A DNA stretch of 64,000 nucleotides from Bathymodiolus brooksi (GCA_963680875.1 OY804589.1:23765462-23829461), one strand, 5' to 3'; counted from the first letter of the stretch, positions 10,475 through 22,864 are shown. Translations and numbers: made by a program. Notes: a model not told the origin generated them from the sequence alone.

Positions 10475-12094
10475 AGCTCACCTGGCCTTTAGGCCTGTGA
10501 GCTATTGTCATCACTTTTCGTCCGTCCGTCAACATTTCACATTTTAATCTTCTCCTCAGAAACCACTGGACCAATTGCAACCAAACTTTGGTGGAATGGT
10601 CCTTGGATGGCCCCCTTTCAAAATTGTGTCCGGTGATCCCGACTTCCAACCAAGATGGCCACCAAGCTAAAAATAGAAAAAAGGGGGGATGAAATTTTAA
10701 TTGTCCATTGCTGCTTTAGTGTAAGTCAAAATGAGCTCAAATTTTAACTGCAGCTACATGGCAAGGAGTAGTTTAACATATATTCCGGGTTTTTGTGTGA
10801 AATTTTTCTTTCAGCCGATATATACCGATTATGCAAATTAGGCATATTTTGATAAAAGATCACATTTAAATCTTCTCCTCTGAAACCGCTGAACCAAATT
10901 AAACCAAACCTGGCAGGGATGGTCCCTGGGTGGGTCCCTTTCAAAATTGTGTTCGACAGCCCCGCCCTCCATTCAAGATGGCCGCTGTTTCTAAAAATAG
11001 ACATTTCTTCAAATGGCCAAAACTGCTCTATTTTAAGCCAGAATGTGCCCAAATTTGAACTGTATAAGCATAATGATGAGCTTTTCAGCATGTATGACAG
11101 GATTTTTTATGAACTTTGAACTTTTGCCGATTTTGACCGATTATGCAAATTAGAAAAAAGGGGGGATGAAATTTAAAAAAAATCTTCTCCTCTGAAACTA
11201 CTGAGCCAATCTCAACCAAACTTTGCTGAAATGATTCTTGGATGGCCCCCTTCCAAAATTGTGTCCGGTGATCCCGACTTCCAACCAAGATGGCCGCCAA
11301 GCTCAAAATAGAAAAAAGGGGGGATGAACTTTTAATTGTCCATTGCTGCTTTAGTGTAAGTCAAAATGAGCTCAAATTTTAACTGCAGCTACATGGCAAG
11401 AAGTAGTTTAGCATATATTCCGGGTTTCTTTCAGCCGATATATACCGATTATGCAAATTAGGCATATTTTGATAAAAGATCGCATTTAAATCTTCTCCTC
11501 TGAAACCGCTGAACCAAATTAAACCAAACCTGGCAGGGATGGTCCCTGGGTGGTTCCCTTTCAAAATTGTGTCCATTCAAGATGGCTGCTGTTACTAAAA
11601 ATAGAAATTTCTTCAATTGTCCATTGCTGCTTTAGTATAAGTCAAAATGAGCTCAAATTTGAACTGCAGCTACATGGCAAGGAGTAGTTTAGCATATGTT
11701 CGGGTTTGTTTTTTTTTAATTTTTCTTTCAGCCGATTTATACCGATTATTCAAATTAGGCATATTTTGATAAAAGATCACATTTAAATCTTCTCCTCTGA
11801 AACCGCTGAACCAAATTTGTGTCTGGTGGTCCCGCCCTCTGACCAAGATGGCTGCACAACTGTACTTAGTTTAACATAGGACCCTATGGGAAATTCACAT
11901 AAAAACCATCTTGTCTGGAACCAGTAGCTCAATTAAAACCAAACTTTGATGGAATAGTCATTGGATGGTCCTCTTCCAAAATGGTGTCCGGCAGTTGCAC
12001 TCTCCCGCCAAGATGGCCGCCACAGTGCAGTTGCGTTGTTATTGAAAGCAGTTTTGATCCAGGTGAGCGATTACAGGCTCCTGGGAGCCTCTGG
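10475..12094 (+). mobile_element. inner helentron-like (HINE) element
   Basis: Starts AGCTCACCTGGCCTTTAGGC (hairpin with CCTGTGAGCT) and ends GGTGAGCG, hairpin AGGCTCC-TG-GGAGCCT, CTGG, then T. The core has units of about 150-290 bp marked by TCTTCTCCTCTGAAAC, CCAAACTTTG, AATTGTGTCCGG and AAGATGGCCGCC. Its first 400 bp are nearly identical to 48926 onward, so the two copies are young relative to each other. The host repeat gives the pre-insertion site (a T run), and insertion is between Ts without a target duplication. Confidence 0.8.
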
Positions 12095-12605
12095 TTTCAT
12101 CAAATTTTCAAAATTTTAATACTTTTCGTCCTTTATTTCAAAAACTATAAGAGATAGATGTTAAGTTTAAACTGCAAAAATGTTCAGCATGTCAAGATCT
12201 ACGAAAAAAGTTCCACAGTTGAAAATGTCCGACAACTGTGTGAAGAGTTATTCCTCTTGAAATGCATTTTTTTTTGTTGACATTGACTGCTTTTGGTTAC
12301 TCAAATAATCAAAGGGAAACAACTATATTACAAAATGTGAAGTAGCAAAAGCAAAATTTTGAGAATCATTGACATTTATGTTTTTTTACAGCAATGTTGA
12401 TAACTTACATTAAAGGGGGGAACCCCTGCCCAAATTTATTTTGGAGAGGGGGTCTGCAATGACGAGTGCTACATTTGTTATTTTTTGACCGAAGTTATCA
12501 AGTTTTATTGACTGATGTTGATATTATACCCAGGTGAGCTATACAGGCTCCCAGCTAGTTACCATTTTGAACAAGTACTGTTCTAGTCAGATTTCATAGG
12601 TATAA

Positions 12606-12862
12606 GGGGCTCTCATGGTCATGATCCTAATCCTATGATAGTTGGATTTACAACTACCCTGTGCAATCACTGCCTATCGCCATTAAAGTTGTGAATTTGA
12701 ATCCTGTTCATGGCAAGGTGTACTTGATACAACATTATGTGATAAAGTTTGTGAGTGACTTGCCGCAGGTTGGTGGGTTTATCCGCGTACTCCGGTTTCC
12801 TCCACCAATAAAACTGACTTCCACAATATAGCTGAAATATTGTTGAAAGAGGCATTAAACGT
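12606..12862 (+). repeat. SINE-A copy
   Basis: Full-length, 5' end slightly altered (GGGGCTCTCATGGTCATGAT), hairpin block GATAGTTGGATTTACAACTA, and tail GAAAGAGGCATTAAACG. Confidence 0.85.
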
Positions 12863-14336
12863 AATAGACCCCACCCCCTGGGTAAAAATTTGAAGAAAAA
12901 AAAATTAAATATTTTGCCTTCCTACCAACCCTATCTTATCTTCTTTAATATTTGTTTGTGAGAAGAGTCTTGAAAGCTGTGGATAGTTGATATTAAAATA
13001 ATTACATTACTTCCGTTTTTCATTGAAATGTTACAATATGATTGGTTATGAAGTGGTCACATGATTATAAAAGAGATGTTTAACATCCCAATAAAACTCA
13101 AACCCAAACTTGCACGTGCCTCCATGACGACGTCAGATGTAAACAATCAATGGCGTAGTAATTTCCAACAGCAAATAATCTAACATAAATGAAATTCACA
13201 ACGAAACATTCTGCTATGATTTAAATGTAATTATAAGAATTGAATTAGCGCACTTCATGCAAAATGTGTTTCGGTCCACACTTTGACACGCCAATAAACC
13301 TACAAAACAATGCATTCAATTCTTAATTAAAACCTTGATCTGAAGCAATAATCAGTACCTTTTATTGCATATAATTCAACACCCACAATTGCAGTTTTAT
13401 ATGCAAAAAAAAAATGGAGAAAAATTGCAACTACCATATGATCACAACCACAACACGACATCCCCTAGTTAATATTAAATTTAAGCTTTAATCTGAAGCA
13501 ATAATCGGTACCTTTTTATTGCATATAATTCAACACCCACTACCCACTATTGCAGTGTTATATGCGAGAAAAAAAAAAAAAAAAAAAATTGCACTCCTTG
13601 ACTATTAAAACCAGCTCTTTAGATCTGATCCCTGCCATGATCGCTTTCCTGTCATTCAGTTGAGTCAAACAAATCCTATCGTAATTTAAAAAAAAGATAA
13701 GTCGACCTAATTAGCCAGGTAGAGGTTATATATCATTTCTTTAAACATGCCATTAAGATGGTTGAAATGATTAATTACAGGTGTCATCAGGTAAATTACC
13801 ATAATTAGCGATTTCTCAGGTGATTATTGATTTATATGTACAAACTAGAATTTACAGAATTACAGAATAGTTCTGTATAAGAATGTAAATGAGCTTAAAC
13901 TGGAAATGTAAAACAAAACGGTTAAGCCTTGCTATGTCGTGCAATGAAAATCAAATGTCTTCAAAAATCATCTCAATTTTGAACGTAAGTGATGAAGAAT
14001 ATTCCAGAAGCCCGTCCTGCATGCTAAATTAAATAGCTACATTTGTATTCTTCATTTTCAAGTTAAATTTATTTAAATAATGTCTCGTTTAATATTGAAA
14101 TATTTTTCTAAAACAAATTTTATGAACACAAATGAAACTATTATTCTGTCAAATTCCATTGAAGACCTTGTTTCATGTGGTATTTGTAAGTGCTATTGGT
14201 AAGATAGGATATAGATATAAATTAACATGAGACACTATCCAATTTTACACTTAGACACAAAATTTCACAGTCACAGTAGGATTTTCAACAATGAGCATAT
14301 AGTATATACCCTAAGCTTAGTGTGAAATGACCCCTT
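12863..14336. other. no gene seen; one diverged duplication
   Basis: AT-rich. Two copies of a unit containing TGAAGCAATAAT(C)GGTACC, TTATTGCATATAATTCAACA and GTTATATGC lie at about 13320-13420 and 13470-13580. No exon-like sequence is seen. Confidence 0.5.
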
Positions 14337-15728
14337 GACTACAGCCTAGCGGTATTCTTTACCTCTGTTGATGAACGCTACATCTAGACGATCCCTAGAC
14401 TACAGCCTAGCGGTATTCTTTACCTCTGTTGATGAACGCTACATCTAGACGATCCCTAGACTACAGCCTAGCGGTATTCTTTACCTCTGTTGATGAACGC
14501 TACATCTAGACGATCCCTAGACTACAGCCTAGCGGTATTCTTTACCTCTGTTGATGAACGCTACATCTAGACGATCCCTAGACTACAGCCTAGCGGTATT
14601 CTTTACCTCTGTTGATGAACGCTACATCTAGACGATCCCTAGACTACAGCCTAGCGGTATTCTTTACCTCTGTTGATGAACGCTACATCTAGACGATCCC
14701 TAGACTACAGCCTAGCGGTATTCTTGAACTCTGTTGATGAACGCTACATCTAGACGATCCCTAGACTACAGCCTAGCGGTATTCTTTACCTCTGTTGATG
14801 AACGCTACATCTAGACGATCCCTAGACTACAGCTTAGCGATATTCTTTACCTCTGTTGATGAACACTACATCTAGACGATCCCTAGACTACAGCCTAGCG
14901 GTATTCTTTACCTCTGTTGATGAACGCTACATCTAGACGATCCCTAGACTACAGCCTAGCGGTATTCTTTAACTCTGATGATGAACGCTACATCTAGACG
15001 ATCCCTAGACTACAGCCTAGCGGTATTCTTTACCTCTGTTGATGAACGCTACATCTAGACGATCCCTAGACTACAGCCTAGCGGTATTCTTTACCTCTGT
15101 TGATGAACGCTACATCTAGACGATCCCTAGACTACAGCCTAGCGGTATTCTTTACCTCTGTTGATGAACGCTACATCTAGACGATCCCTAGACTACAGCC
15201 TAGCGGTATTCTTTACCTCTGTTGATGAACGCTACATCTAGACGATCCCTAGACTACAGCCTAGCAGTATTCTTTACCTCTGTTGATGAACGCTACATCT
15301 AGACGATCCCTAGACTACAGCTTAGCGATATTCTTTACCTCTGTTGATGAACGCTACATCTAGACGATCCCTAGACTACAGCCTAGCGGTATTCTTTAAC
15401 TCTGTTGATGAACGCTACATCTAGACGATCCCTAGACTACAGCCTATTGGTATTCTTTACCTCTGTTGATGAACGCTACATCTAGACGATCCCTAGACTA
15501 CAGCCTATTGGTATTCTTTACCTCTGTTGATGAACGCTACATCTAGACGATCCCTAGACTACAGCCTAGCGGTATTCTTTACCTCTGTTGATGAACGCTA
15601 CATCTAGACGATCCCTAGACTACAGCCTATTGGTATTCTTTACCTCTGTTGATGAACGCTACATCTAGACGATCCCTAGACTACAGCCTAGCGGTATTCT
15701 TTAACTCTGTTGATGAACGCTACATCTA
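14337..15728. repeat. 61-bp satellite array, 23 copies
   Basis: Strict 61-bp period from ACAGCCTAGCGG at 14341 to the 23rd unit at 15683. Unit landmarks are GACTACAGCCTAGCGGTATT, CTTTACCTCTGTTGATGAAC and GCTACATCTAGACGATCCCT. Most copies are identical. Variants recur in the distal half: GCCTATTGG at units 19, 20 and 22, AGCTTAGCGATA at units 9 and 17, and TTAACTCTG at units 11, 18 and 23. There are no spacers and no open frame. Confidence 0.97.
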
Positions 15729-16255
15729 TGTATCTTTGTCATTTCGATAATATGGATTAGGCACAGCTTACAGGCAAGCATCGCATCTACACATAGACAT
15801 GTACATGTACAAATTGTAGTTTTGGGTTCTTTTCTTCATTATTCTTGATTATTTTTCTTTGTTCTTCATTTCGACTTATTCAGTTAATTCCATTGCAAAG
15901 GAGATTTGTTGGGCCGAGATATATCGGGGACGACTTTTCTTTAGGGGCGAAACAAGAAGGTCTAACGATTGTCCATTTTTTGAATAAATTAATCGTTTCG
16001 TGTAAAGAAGCTGTACAGGTTCCTTTCTAATTTTTGGGGGGTTATTTTTAAACTGGATAGTTATTTTTTATTCAAATTAATAGGCTATTTCCGTTGAATC
16101 ACTCTGATTGTTCATTCTATGCTGAAACTTAGAATCCACTTCCGGTTGGTATTGATCGTCTCTGACCGCCCCTGTATATATTGGTTGATCTCCTTACACA
16201 CATGTGCTGTTTAGCTCGCATCTTGCGATGCTCGCTATAATTCGGAACTGTATCC
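15729..16255. other. no gene; repeat shared inverted with about 9770-9880
   Basis: GGGCCGAGATATATCGGGGA at 15911 onward and its reverse complement (CCTCGATATATCTCGGCCC at about 9847) show that two copies of an unknown repeat lie in opposite orientation about 6 kb apart. Confidence 0.5.
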
Positions 16256-16480
16256 CGTGTGGTGTAATGGTTAGCATGCTCACCTCAAGTGAGATAGATC
16301 ATGGGTTCGAGTCCCGGTCAGGTCAAGCGAAATTAAATTGTTAAAAAGTTGCTTATGTTTTAGCTATGCCTTCTGCTAATTTAAGTCTAGTGAAAGTCTG
16401 ATCCCTTGTCTCATTGTTTATGCACACAGAGTTAGTTCCCCTTTTATCAGTGTGCGCTGGACTTTCGTGACATTTTTGTC
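16256..16480 (+). repeat. SINE-B 5' part with tRNA-like head
   Basis: Head GTGTGGTGTAATGGTTAGCA (box A-like) then GGGTTCGAGTCCCGGTCAGG (box B-like). The body follows weakly and then diverges. The head is too imperfect for a tRNA gene. Confidence 0.75.
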
Positions 16481-16855
16481 AAAGTAAAAAGATGAAATTT
16501 TTAAAGGAGTATAACCTGACCTGATTTAGAAAGTTTGTCAAACACAATGATGTTCGTTTTCACGCTTTATGATAGTCATTTAATGATATACATGATCTCT
16601 AACCTTTAAAACCAATGCTTTTTTTTTTTATGTTCATCAAACAAAATGACGTCCATTTTCTCTCTTTTGCATTGTCATTTACACAAGGCCTCTAACCTTT
16701 AAAAACCAATGGATTTTCGTCAAAGAAAGTGATTTTAATTATCACTTGTTTACTTTTTCACTTAAAATACAAGATCATTAACTTTAGAAAACCAAAGTAT
16801 TTTTTTCCATGGGATGGGTAAACAAATTGCAGGTGACCATTAACACTAACGATAG
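16481..16855. other. AT-rich sequence with loose local repeats
   Basis: Three loose copies of 'CTCTAACCTTTAAAACCAATG' with surrounding GTCATTTA-type motifs at about 16580-16800. Nothing coding. Confidence 0.45.
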
Positions 16856-17545
16856 CAGGGTTCTCAAAATGTGCCAGCGACCGGCGAAATTTCTGGTTGA
16901 GCGCCGTCTACAAATTTGTCCAAAATAAAAATAGAAGTTTGTAAAACTGAAATGTTATCAAGATATTTACTTTTTTCTTGTTCTCTGTTATAATTTCATT
17001 CCATATTAGAAAACAACAGATCGCTCTTGATCTTTTTGAACCAGTGTAACCTATGACCGCAAAACGTTTTGTTGATTGCGGATTTTGATTCGGAGTCATC
17101 ACGAAATTGGAATGTATTAGAAATTACTGATTTCCGGTAATGAATAAAAAACCATGATGCCAAGATGTTATTCTAACATCTACAGGTGTGTTCAGTGTTT
17201 GCCATAGCAATGTCAGTCGGTTCTAATTTTGTGGCATTTTAACTGCAGCTTGGATTTCTTCAATTACACTTTCAGAGGAAAAAAATTCACCCTAAAAAAC
17301 CTGCATTTTTGAGACCAATTAAAAACTTTCAAATATATGCCCAGATTGCATCTCCTGCCATCTAGAATTTCAAAATTTTCCGGTTGAGGACCTGGTTCCC
17401 CCGCCAACCAAGAGTGGGGACATCCCCCTCTCGGACTCACCTCCTGCTCACACCTTCGGCATTCAGGGACATGCCTGTGGCATGTCCAGTCTCCGCCTAC
17501 TTCCAAAAATTCTCCAACTACTTAAAAAAAAAATTGAGAACCCTG
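16856..17545. mobile_element. hAT-like element, 5-bp duplication GATAG
   Basis: Left terminus CAGGGTTCTCAAAAT, right terminus AATTGAGAACCCTG. GATAG is perfectly duplicated at 16851-16855 and 17546-17550. It is 690 bp. The interior near the right end is GC-richer (CATGCCTGTGGCATGTCC, itself a small palindrome), and no transposase is recognised. CAGGG termini with 5-bp duplications fit the hAT lineages that make short duplications. Confidence 0.85.
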
Positions 17546-17718
17546 GATAGATATCAAGGTGCATCTGTGGTATAACTGTTAGATTCATGGTCATAAGTCA
17601 ATGGCCTTACCATCCATGACTTGAGGCTACTTGGGCTCAGTCTGTAAAATTTTGTATAATAGATCTTTTGCACATTCCAGATTTGATTCTAAAATGATGA
17701 GTTTTTACACACTTCAAA

Positions 17719-18105
17719 CCGCATCAGTGGTGTAATGGTCAGCCTGCTCGTTTCGAGTGCGGTAGATCATATATTTGAGGACCGGTCGAGTCAAACTAAA
17801 GGCTATAATTGATATTCCCTTCTTCACCGCTTTAACATGCTGCATTAAAGAGAAAGAGCAAAGACCGATTGGCTCAGAATCAGAATGTGCCTGAATAGAG
17901 TGACATATCTACCCATAGTCTGCTGTTTCAGAGAGCTAGCACTATCTAAATCCAACTCCGAGTGTAGGTCACCTCCGATTATGTCTTACCTATAGCTAAC
18001 TGTAGGATTATATATTGTATAATGGGTTAGGTGTGTTCATCTTATCCCTACGTGGGAAGGCTTATTCTCAGGCTGGTATTAAGCACATATTTACTCTATT
18101 ATTTC
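17719..18105 (+). repeat. SINE-B copy, longer
   Basis: Head AGTGGTGTAATGGTCAGCCT, box B region degraded (ATATTTGAGGACCGGTCGAG), body GCTGCATTAAAGAGAAAGAG and GACCGATTGGCTCAGAATCA. The tail is replaced by sequence resembling GGCTGGTATTAAGCAC. Confidence 0.75.
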
Positions 18106-18109
18106 AGGG

Positions 18110-19067
18110 ATGTTATTTAACTGATTTCAGCTATTTTCCTCTGAATTTTTTTTTTCTCGTAAAAAATGACCAATTTGTAAGGATGTCAGTGTAGATGGTT
18201 TCAGCTATTTTTCATTGATTAGAGATTTTTATTTTCTAACCAGAATCATCCCTGATATATGCAGTAATAGACAGTCCCCTCAGATTACTGATGACGATCT
18301 CGTATCTATGAAAAACATGATTTTAATTAAAAGTTTGATTCTTCATTTGTACAATTATGCAAAAAAAAAGTTTTGAAATTTATTTTTCAATCTAGTAGTT
18401 GAAATTTACTTGCCCACGGTCAACTAAGTTTTGAATATCCTCCTTCTCCTGACCAAACTTTACGGTCAACTAAGTTTTGAATATCCTCCTTCTCCTGACC
18501 AAACTTCACTTGCCACGGGTGATGGGAAATGGGAATTCCAAGACACTATTTCCTTGCTAAAATATTTCCCCTTTATAATTGGAATTTTATTCAGCAAATA
18601 AATATAGTTATAATAAATGTATATATCCTGGAAGAATCTTACATTATTATTTTTTTCTTCAAAATCTTTGCAACCATACATTTCTGACACCAGAGGAACA
18701 TGGAACAATTGGATTTCAAAGATTTTGGATTCCAACTTTTGTAAATATCTTAGAAGAATTTCAGACCTATTATTTTTGGAAAAGTCCCTAGCAAATGTTA
18801 ATTTCTAAAACTGGAAGAAAATAACAGCTGTAAAATAGAACAATTGGATTTTAAAACATTTGAATTCTAACTTTGGGAAATGTTTTAATTAGGGTTTCTG
18901 GGACCAAATTCTGCTCATGTAAACATTGAAATGAAAGAGTTTGAAAAGGTATTTAGAAATGTGAAATTATGCGAGGCTAAAATCAAAAAAAAAAAATCTG
19001 TGTTTCTGATAATATTCATGAACAAAAAAAAACAAGGGTAAATATGTAGGCATAGCTATTTATTTTT
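18110..19067. other. no gene; small duplications
   Basis: Contains a third relative of the 1390-1575 repeat (18118-18260) and a perfect 46-bp tandem duplication starting ACGGTCAACTAAGTTTTGAA at about 18417 and 18463. Also has loose repeats of GGAACAATTGGATTTCAAAG (18700-18860). Confidence 0.6.
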
Positions 19068-20229
19068 AGCTCACCTGGCCATAGGCCATGTGAGCTTTTG
19101 TCATGGCTAGGTGTCCGTCGTTGTCGTCCATCCGTTAAAAAATCTTCTTGTCAGAAACCACCAAGCCAATTGAATTGTTACTTTGCGGGAATGATCATTG
19201 GTTGGTCCTGTGCTAAACTTGTGAATCGTTTGCCGACCGGAAATTCAAGATGGTCACCATGACTCGACTTAGTTTCAACATAGGACCCTATGAAATTTTT
19301 TTTTAAAAGTCTTCTCCTCTGAAACCAGTAAGTCAATTTAAAGCAAACATGGCATGAATGGTCCTTAGGTGGTCAACTTTCAAAATTATGTCCTGCGACC
19401 CCGACCTTCATCCAAGATGGCCACCGTCAGCGGACATAGTTTTAACATAGGACCCTATGGGAAAAATGTTTAAATATTTTTTCCTCTGAAACCAGTAAGC
19501 CAATTTAAGCAAACATGGCATGAATGATCCTTAAATGGTCAACTTTCAAAATTATATCCAGTGACCCAGACCCCCATCCAAGATGGCCACCATCAGTGGA
19601 CATAGTTTTAACATAGGACCCTATGGGAAATATGTTTAAAAATCTTCTCCTCTGAAACCAGTAAGCCAATTTAAAGCAAACATGGCATGGATGGTCCTTA
19701 ACTTAAGTGGTTAATTTTCCAAATTGTGTCCGGTGACCCTGACCTCCATCCAAGATGGCCACCTTCAGCAGACATAGTTTTAACATAGGACCCTATGGGA
19801 AAAAATGTTTTAAAATCTTCTCCTCTGAAACCAATAAGCCAATATAGCAAACATGTCATCGATGGTCCTTAAGTGATCAACTTCCAAAATTGTGTTCAGT
19901 GACCCCGATCTCGGCCAAAAATGGCCACCGTCAGCGGACATAGTTTTATCATAGGACCCTAATGGGAAAATCGTTTAAAAGTCTTCTCCTCTGAAACCAG
20001 TCAGCCAATTTAAAGCAAGCATGGCATGGATGGTCCTTGGGTAGTATATTTTCAAAATTGTGTCCGGTGACCACGACCTCCATCCAAGATGGCTGACCAT
20101 GAGCAGACATAGTTTTAACATAGAACCCTATGAGATTTGAATAGTAACTTAGATGTATTCGGCATGCAGACATTCTTAAGAGGGCTTATTTATGTCCGGT
20201 GAGCAATACAGGCTGACCTGAGCCTCTAG
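19068..20229 (+). mobile_element. helentron-like (HINE) element with five core units
   Basis: Start AGCTCACCTGGCCATAGGCC-ATGTGAGCT, end CCGGTGAGCAATACAGGCTG with hairpin and CTAG before T. The core holds about five units of 165-185 bp marked by CTTCTCCTCTGAAACCAGTA, AAAGCAAACATGGCATGAAT, CATCCAAGATGGCCACC and ACATAGGACCCTATGGGAAA. The embedded word CATAGGACCCTATG is palindromic in every unit. Confidence 0.8.
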
Positions 20230-20599
20230 TTTTGGTATTTTTACCTACATGTAACTTATACAGGACAAGGATCTGACTTTAACATCACTTGTCCAAAAAT
20301 GGCAATACAAACTTTTGTGTAGGTACTAAAAATTAGGGATGGTAGAGTTAGCGAAAATACAATTTTTATCACCCCCCCCCCCCCCCCCACCACAACAAAG
20401 TTTGGGGGGTATACTAGTTTCAAAGTGTTGTCTATTGTCTGTAGACACAGTCTTGTCCAGTAGGGATAGCAGAAATTAGTTTTTTTTTTGCACCTCAGAA
20501 GGTCAAAACAGTTAAATCCTACAAATCAAATGAGACGACGTAATCGATCACTTTTATATAAACAACTGATTTATATAATTAAGGATTAAGAGATTGCAT
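20230..20599. other. dispersed repeat fragments
   Basis: TATACAGGACAAGGATCTGA...CTTGTCCAAAAATGGCAATA (20255-20345) recurs at about 4975-5030 inverted and at about 52590-52700. A C-run with AAGTTTGGGGGGTATACTAG follows. No coding. Confidence 0.5.
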
Positions 20600-20975
20600 T
20601 ACGCTTATATTATATAGCACTGAACAGGAGATTATATTACGTGTATATTATATAGTACTGGACGGGGGAGTATATTACGTGTATATTATATAGCGCTGGA
20701 CAGGATATTATATAGCGCTGGACAGGAGATTATATTACGTATATATATAATGCTGGACAGGAGATTATATTACGTGTATATTATATAGTGATGGACGGGA
20801 GATTATATTACGTGTATATTATATAGTGATGGACAGGAGATTATATAGCGCTGGACAGTAGATTATATTACGCTTATATATTATATAGCGCTGGACAGGA
20901 AATTATATTACATGTATATTATATAGCGCTGGACAGGAGATTATATTACATGTATATTATATAGCGCTGGACAAT
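20600..20975. repeat. AT-rich minisatellite, about 38-bp unit
   Basis: About nine copies, some with deletions, of a unit reading GCTGGACAGGAGATTATATT then ACGTGTATATTATATAGC. Deletion copies lack the ACGTGTATAT half. Confidence 0.9.
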
Positions 20976-21078
20976 TGAGGTTAGACAATAGGTATCGATC
21001 ACCAATATATATAATAAGAAGGTTAAATTACTGTCAATTCAATACTAGGTGAAAAGTAACTCATTTCCTATACCTGAA

Positions 21079-21320
21079 GGGGGCCATCGTGCTTGTGATC
21101 GTATGGTAGTTGGATTTACAACTACCTGTGCAATCAGAGCCTATCACCACTAAAGATGTGAATTTGAACCCCGTTCATGGCGAGGTGTACTTAATATGAT
21201 AAAGTTTGTCAGTGACTTGTGACAGGTCAGTGATTTTTTCTGGGTACTCGGGTTTCCTCCACCAATAAAACTGACTGCCACAATATAACTGAAATATTGT
21301 TGAAAGTAGCGTTAAACACT
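21079..21320 (+). repeat. SINE-A copy
   Basis: GGGGCCATCGTGCTTGTGAT start, hairpin GGTAGTTGGATTTACAACTA, GTGAATTTGAACCCCG, and tail GTAGCGTTAAACACTT. Confidence 0.85.
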
Positions 21321-22841
21321 TGACCTAAGCCTCAACCTATACCTGAACTCCAACTGTATAGGGACCACTGTTGGAAAGTAGGCTCGTATGAAAGTGTCGA
21401 TTTTCAATTTCGCTCTCAATTTCTTCCTTGCTGAGAATTGTTGACGAAAATGAGGATATACAGTACAGCCCAGACGGAAAACGCAAAGTCCGTGTCTTTT
21501 CAAGGATTATCGCAACGCGGAATTAACGAGAAGTCCATGTGTATACGTGGACGATCCGTGAAACAACATGGACATGACGGACAGAATGCGATGTCGTCAC
21601 GAGGCCATCATGGATTGTAATTATTGAAATGTTCATTCATAATGAATACTACACGTGATTGTACCTGTAATCGTTTATTCCTTGTCATCACAATGCTTCG
21701 TAATCTTAATATGCACATTGAAATTTATTTGTGCAGTTGATCATTTGATTCCGGTTTTTTTCAGGGATGGCATACATATATTTTATTTATTGGATATATG
21801 AGCACCCATCTTGTTTTGCATATTATGTAAACCCAACATTTCGATTGGTTTACATAGGTGTTATTTTTCTCTCTCACGAGTTGATAATCACCTGTATTTT
21901 TATCTATGTACAGCTGTGTCTATTTTTATGTAGTGCACACATTGAACTCAGTCACTAAAAGGTCAAATACAGTTACCTGAGGCCGAGGGATTGATTTAAA
22001 AACAAACCGAGAAGGATTGAAAAAAAAAAATCGATGTAAATTTTTATCTAAGCGTGCTATTTCGTTTTCGTATTTGTACATTGTATGTCGTTAATCCCCT
22101 TGCAAGCCACATGTCGTTTTACCTTTAGCAAAAGTGGATACACATTTCCACTTGGACACACATTTTTCACGTGAATGAGAATCTAGAAAGGTTTCTACAT
22201 GTTGGTAATATATTATCGATCAAAGCGTGCTTTTGGGAATCTTGAAACTTTTATAACAGGTGAACTTTAGTCACGTGCCGAGTTGACAGTAATTGAACAT
22301 CCAAAGTCTTGGGGCTCAGCTTGGGTGATATAAAAGTTAATGTAATTTCATTCAGTGTACAAATTAAATTGGTAAGCAAAAATATTTTAAACATAGCTTT
22401 ATTTCATTACCTGATACCATACGACAAGGAATGTAAGGTAATTGAAAAATTGTAGTTTCTCATCTGCATCTAGCCTCTTTAAAAATAAAATGAAATAAAA
22501 ATTGGGCATTTATTAACACAGTTTTTATATAATTAGATCGATGAGAAACCAATCTAATTAATACCACGCAGCAACCAACAAAAAGGGGGGGAGCAAGTGC
22601 GTAGATTGATGAGAAACTAAAATATTTTTTATCTACCCTTACGACCAAAAAACATCGACCAAAAAACATCGAATGAAACTGACAAGTCATTATTTTGCAA
22701 GACATACATGTATGGAGGGTCAATATGGGACCAGCACCCAAAATTTTTACTTAATTTTTGAGTCAGATTTTGACCGTGTTTTTTTCTTTACATTTACAAT
22801 GACTCTGCACCTTGCTGGGACCTTGATTGGACAATAAAATT

Positions 22842-22864
22842 TTATCTTATCTTATCTTATCTTA
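22842..22864. repeat. (TTATC)n microsatellite
   Basis: Five consecutive TTATC-type units after GGACAATAAAATTTTATC. The preceding GGGACCTTGATTGGACAATA is typical of a retroposon 3' end. Confidence 0.7.

Larger units (their letters stand above)
9186..12558 (+). mobile_element. outer helentron-like (HINE) element, interrupted
   Basis: Starts AGCTCACCTGGCCCATGTG, which pairs with the following TGTG(A)GCT, and ends CAGGTGAGCTATACAGGCTC...CTAG followed by T. That arrangement fits HINE/DINE-1 type non-autonomous helentrons: inverted GCTCACC/GGTGAGC near the ends, a 3' hairpin and a CTRR terminus. Its core holds repeats of a roughly 158-bp unit (TACCCTGCAATTTTGAAGTA, TTGGAGTTATTGCCC, ACTATAAGAGATAG) at 9995-10470, resumed at 12100-12210. 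The resumption occurs after a second element inserted into one unit. A degenerate hairpin reduces certainty about the exact 3' end. Confidence 0.65.

Noticed and set aside
10744..11576. Minus-strand frames repeating a common peptide (also at 49196-51235)
   Set aside because: They repeat because the HINE core units repeat; breaks are frequent and there is no start or domain logic.
14337..15728. Possible CRISPR-like array (regular 61-bp period)
   Set aside because: Units are contiguous and nearly identical with no unique spacers, in a eukaryotic genome.
17264..17506. GC-richer minus-strand frame
   Set aside because: It is the subterminal region of the GATAG-flanked element; the palindrome CATGCCTGTGGCATG explains its composition.
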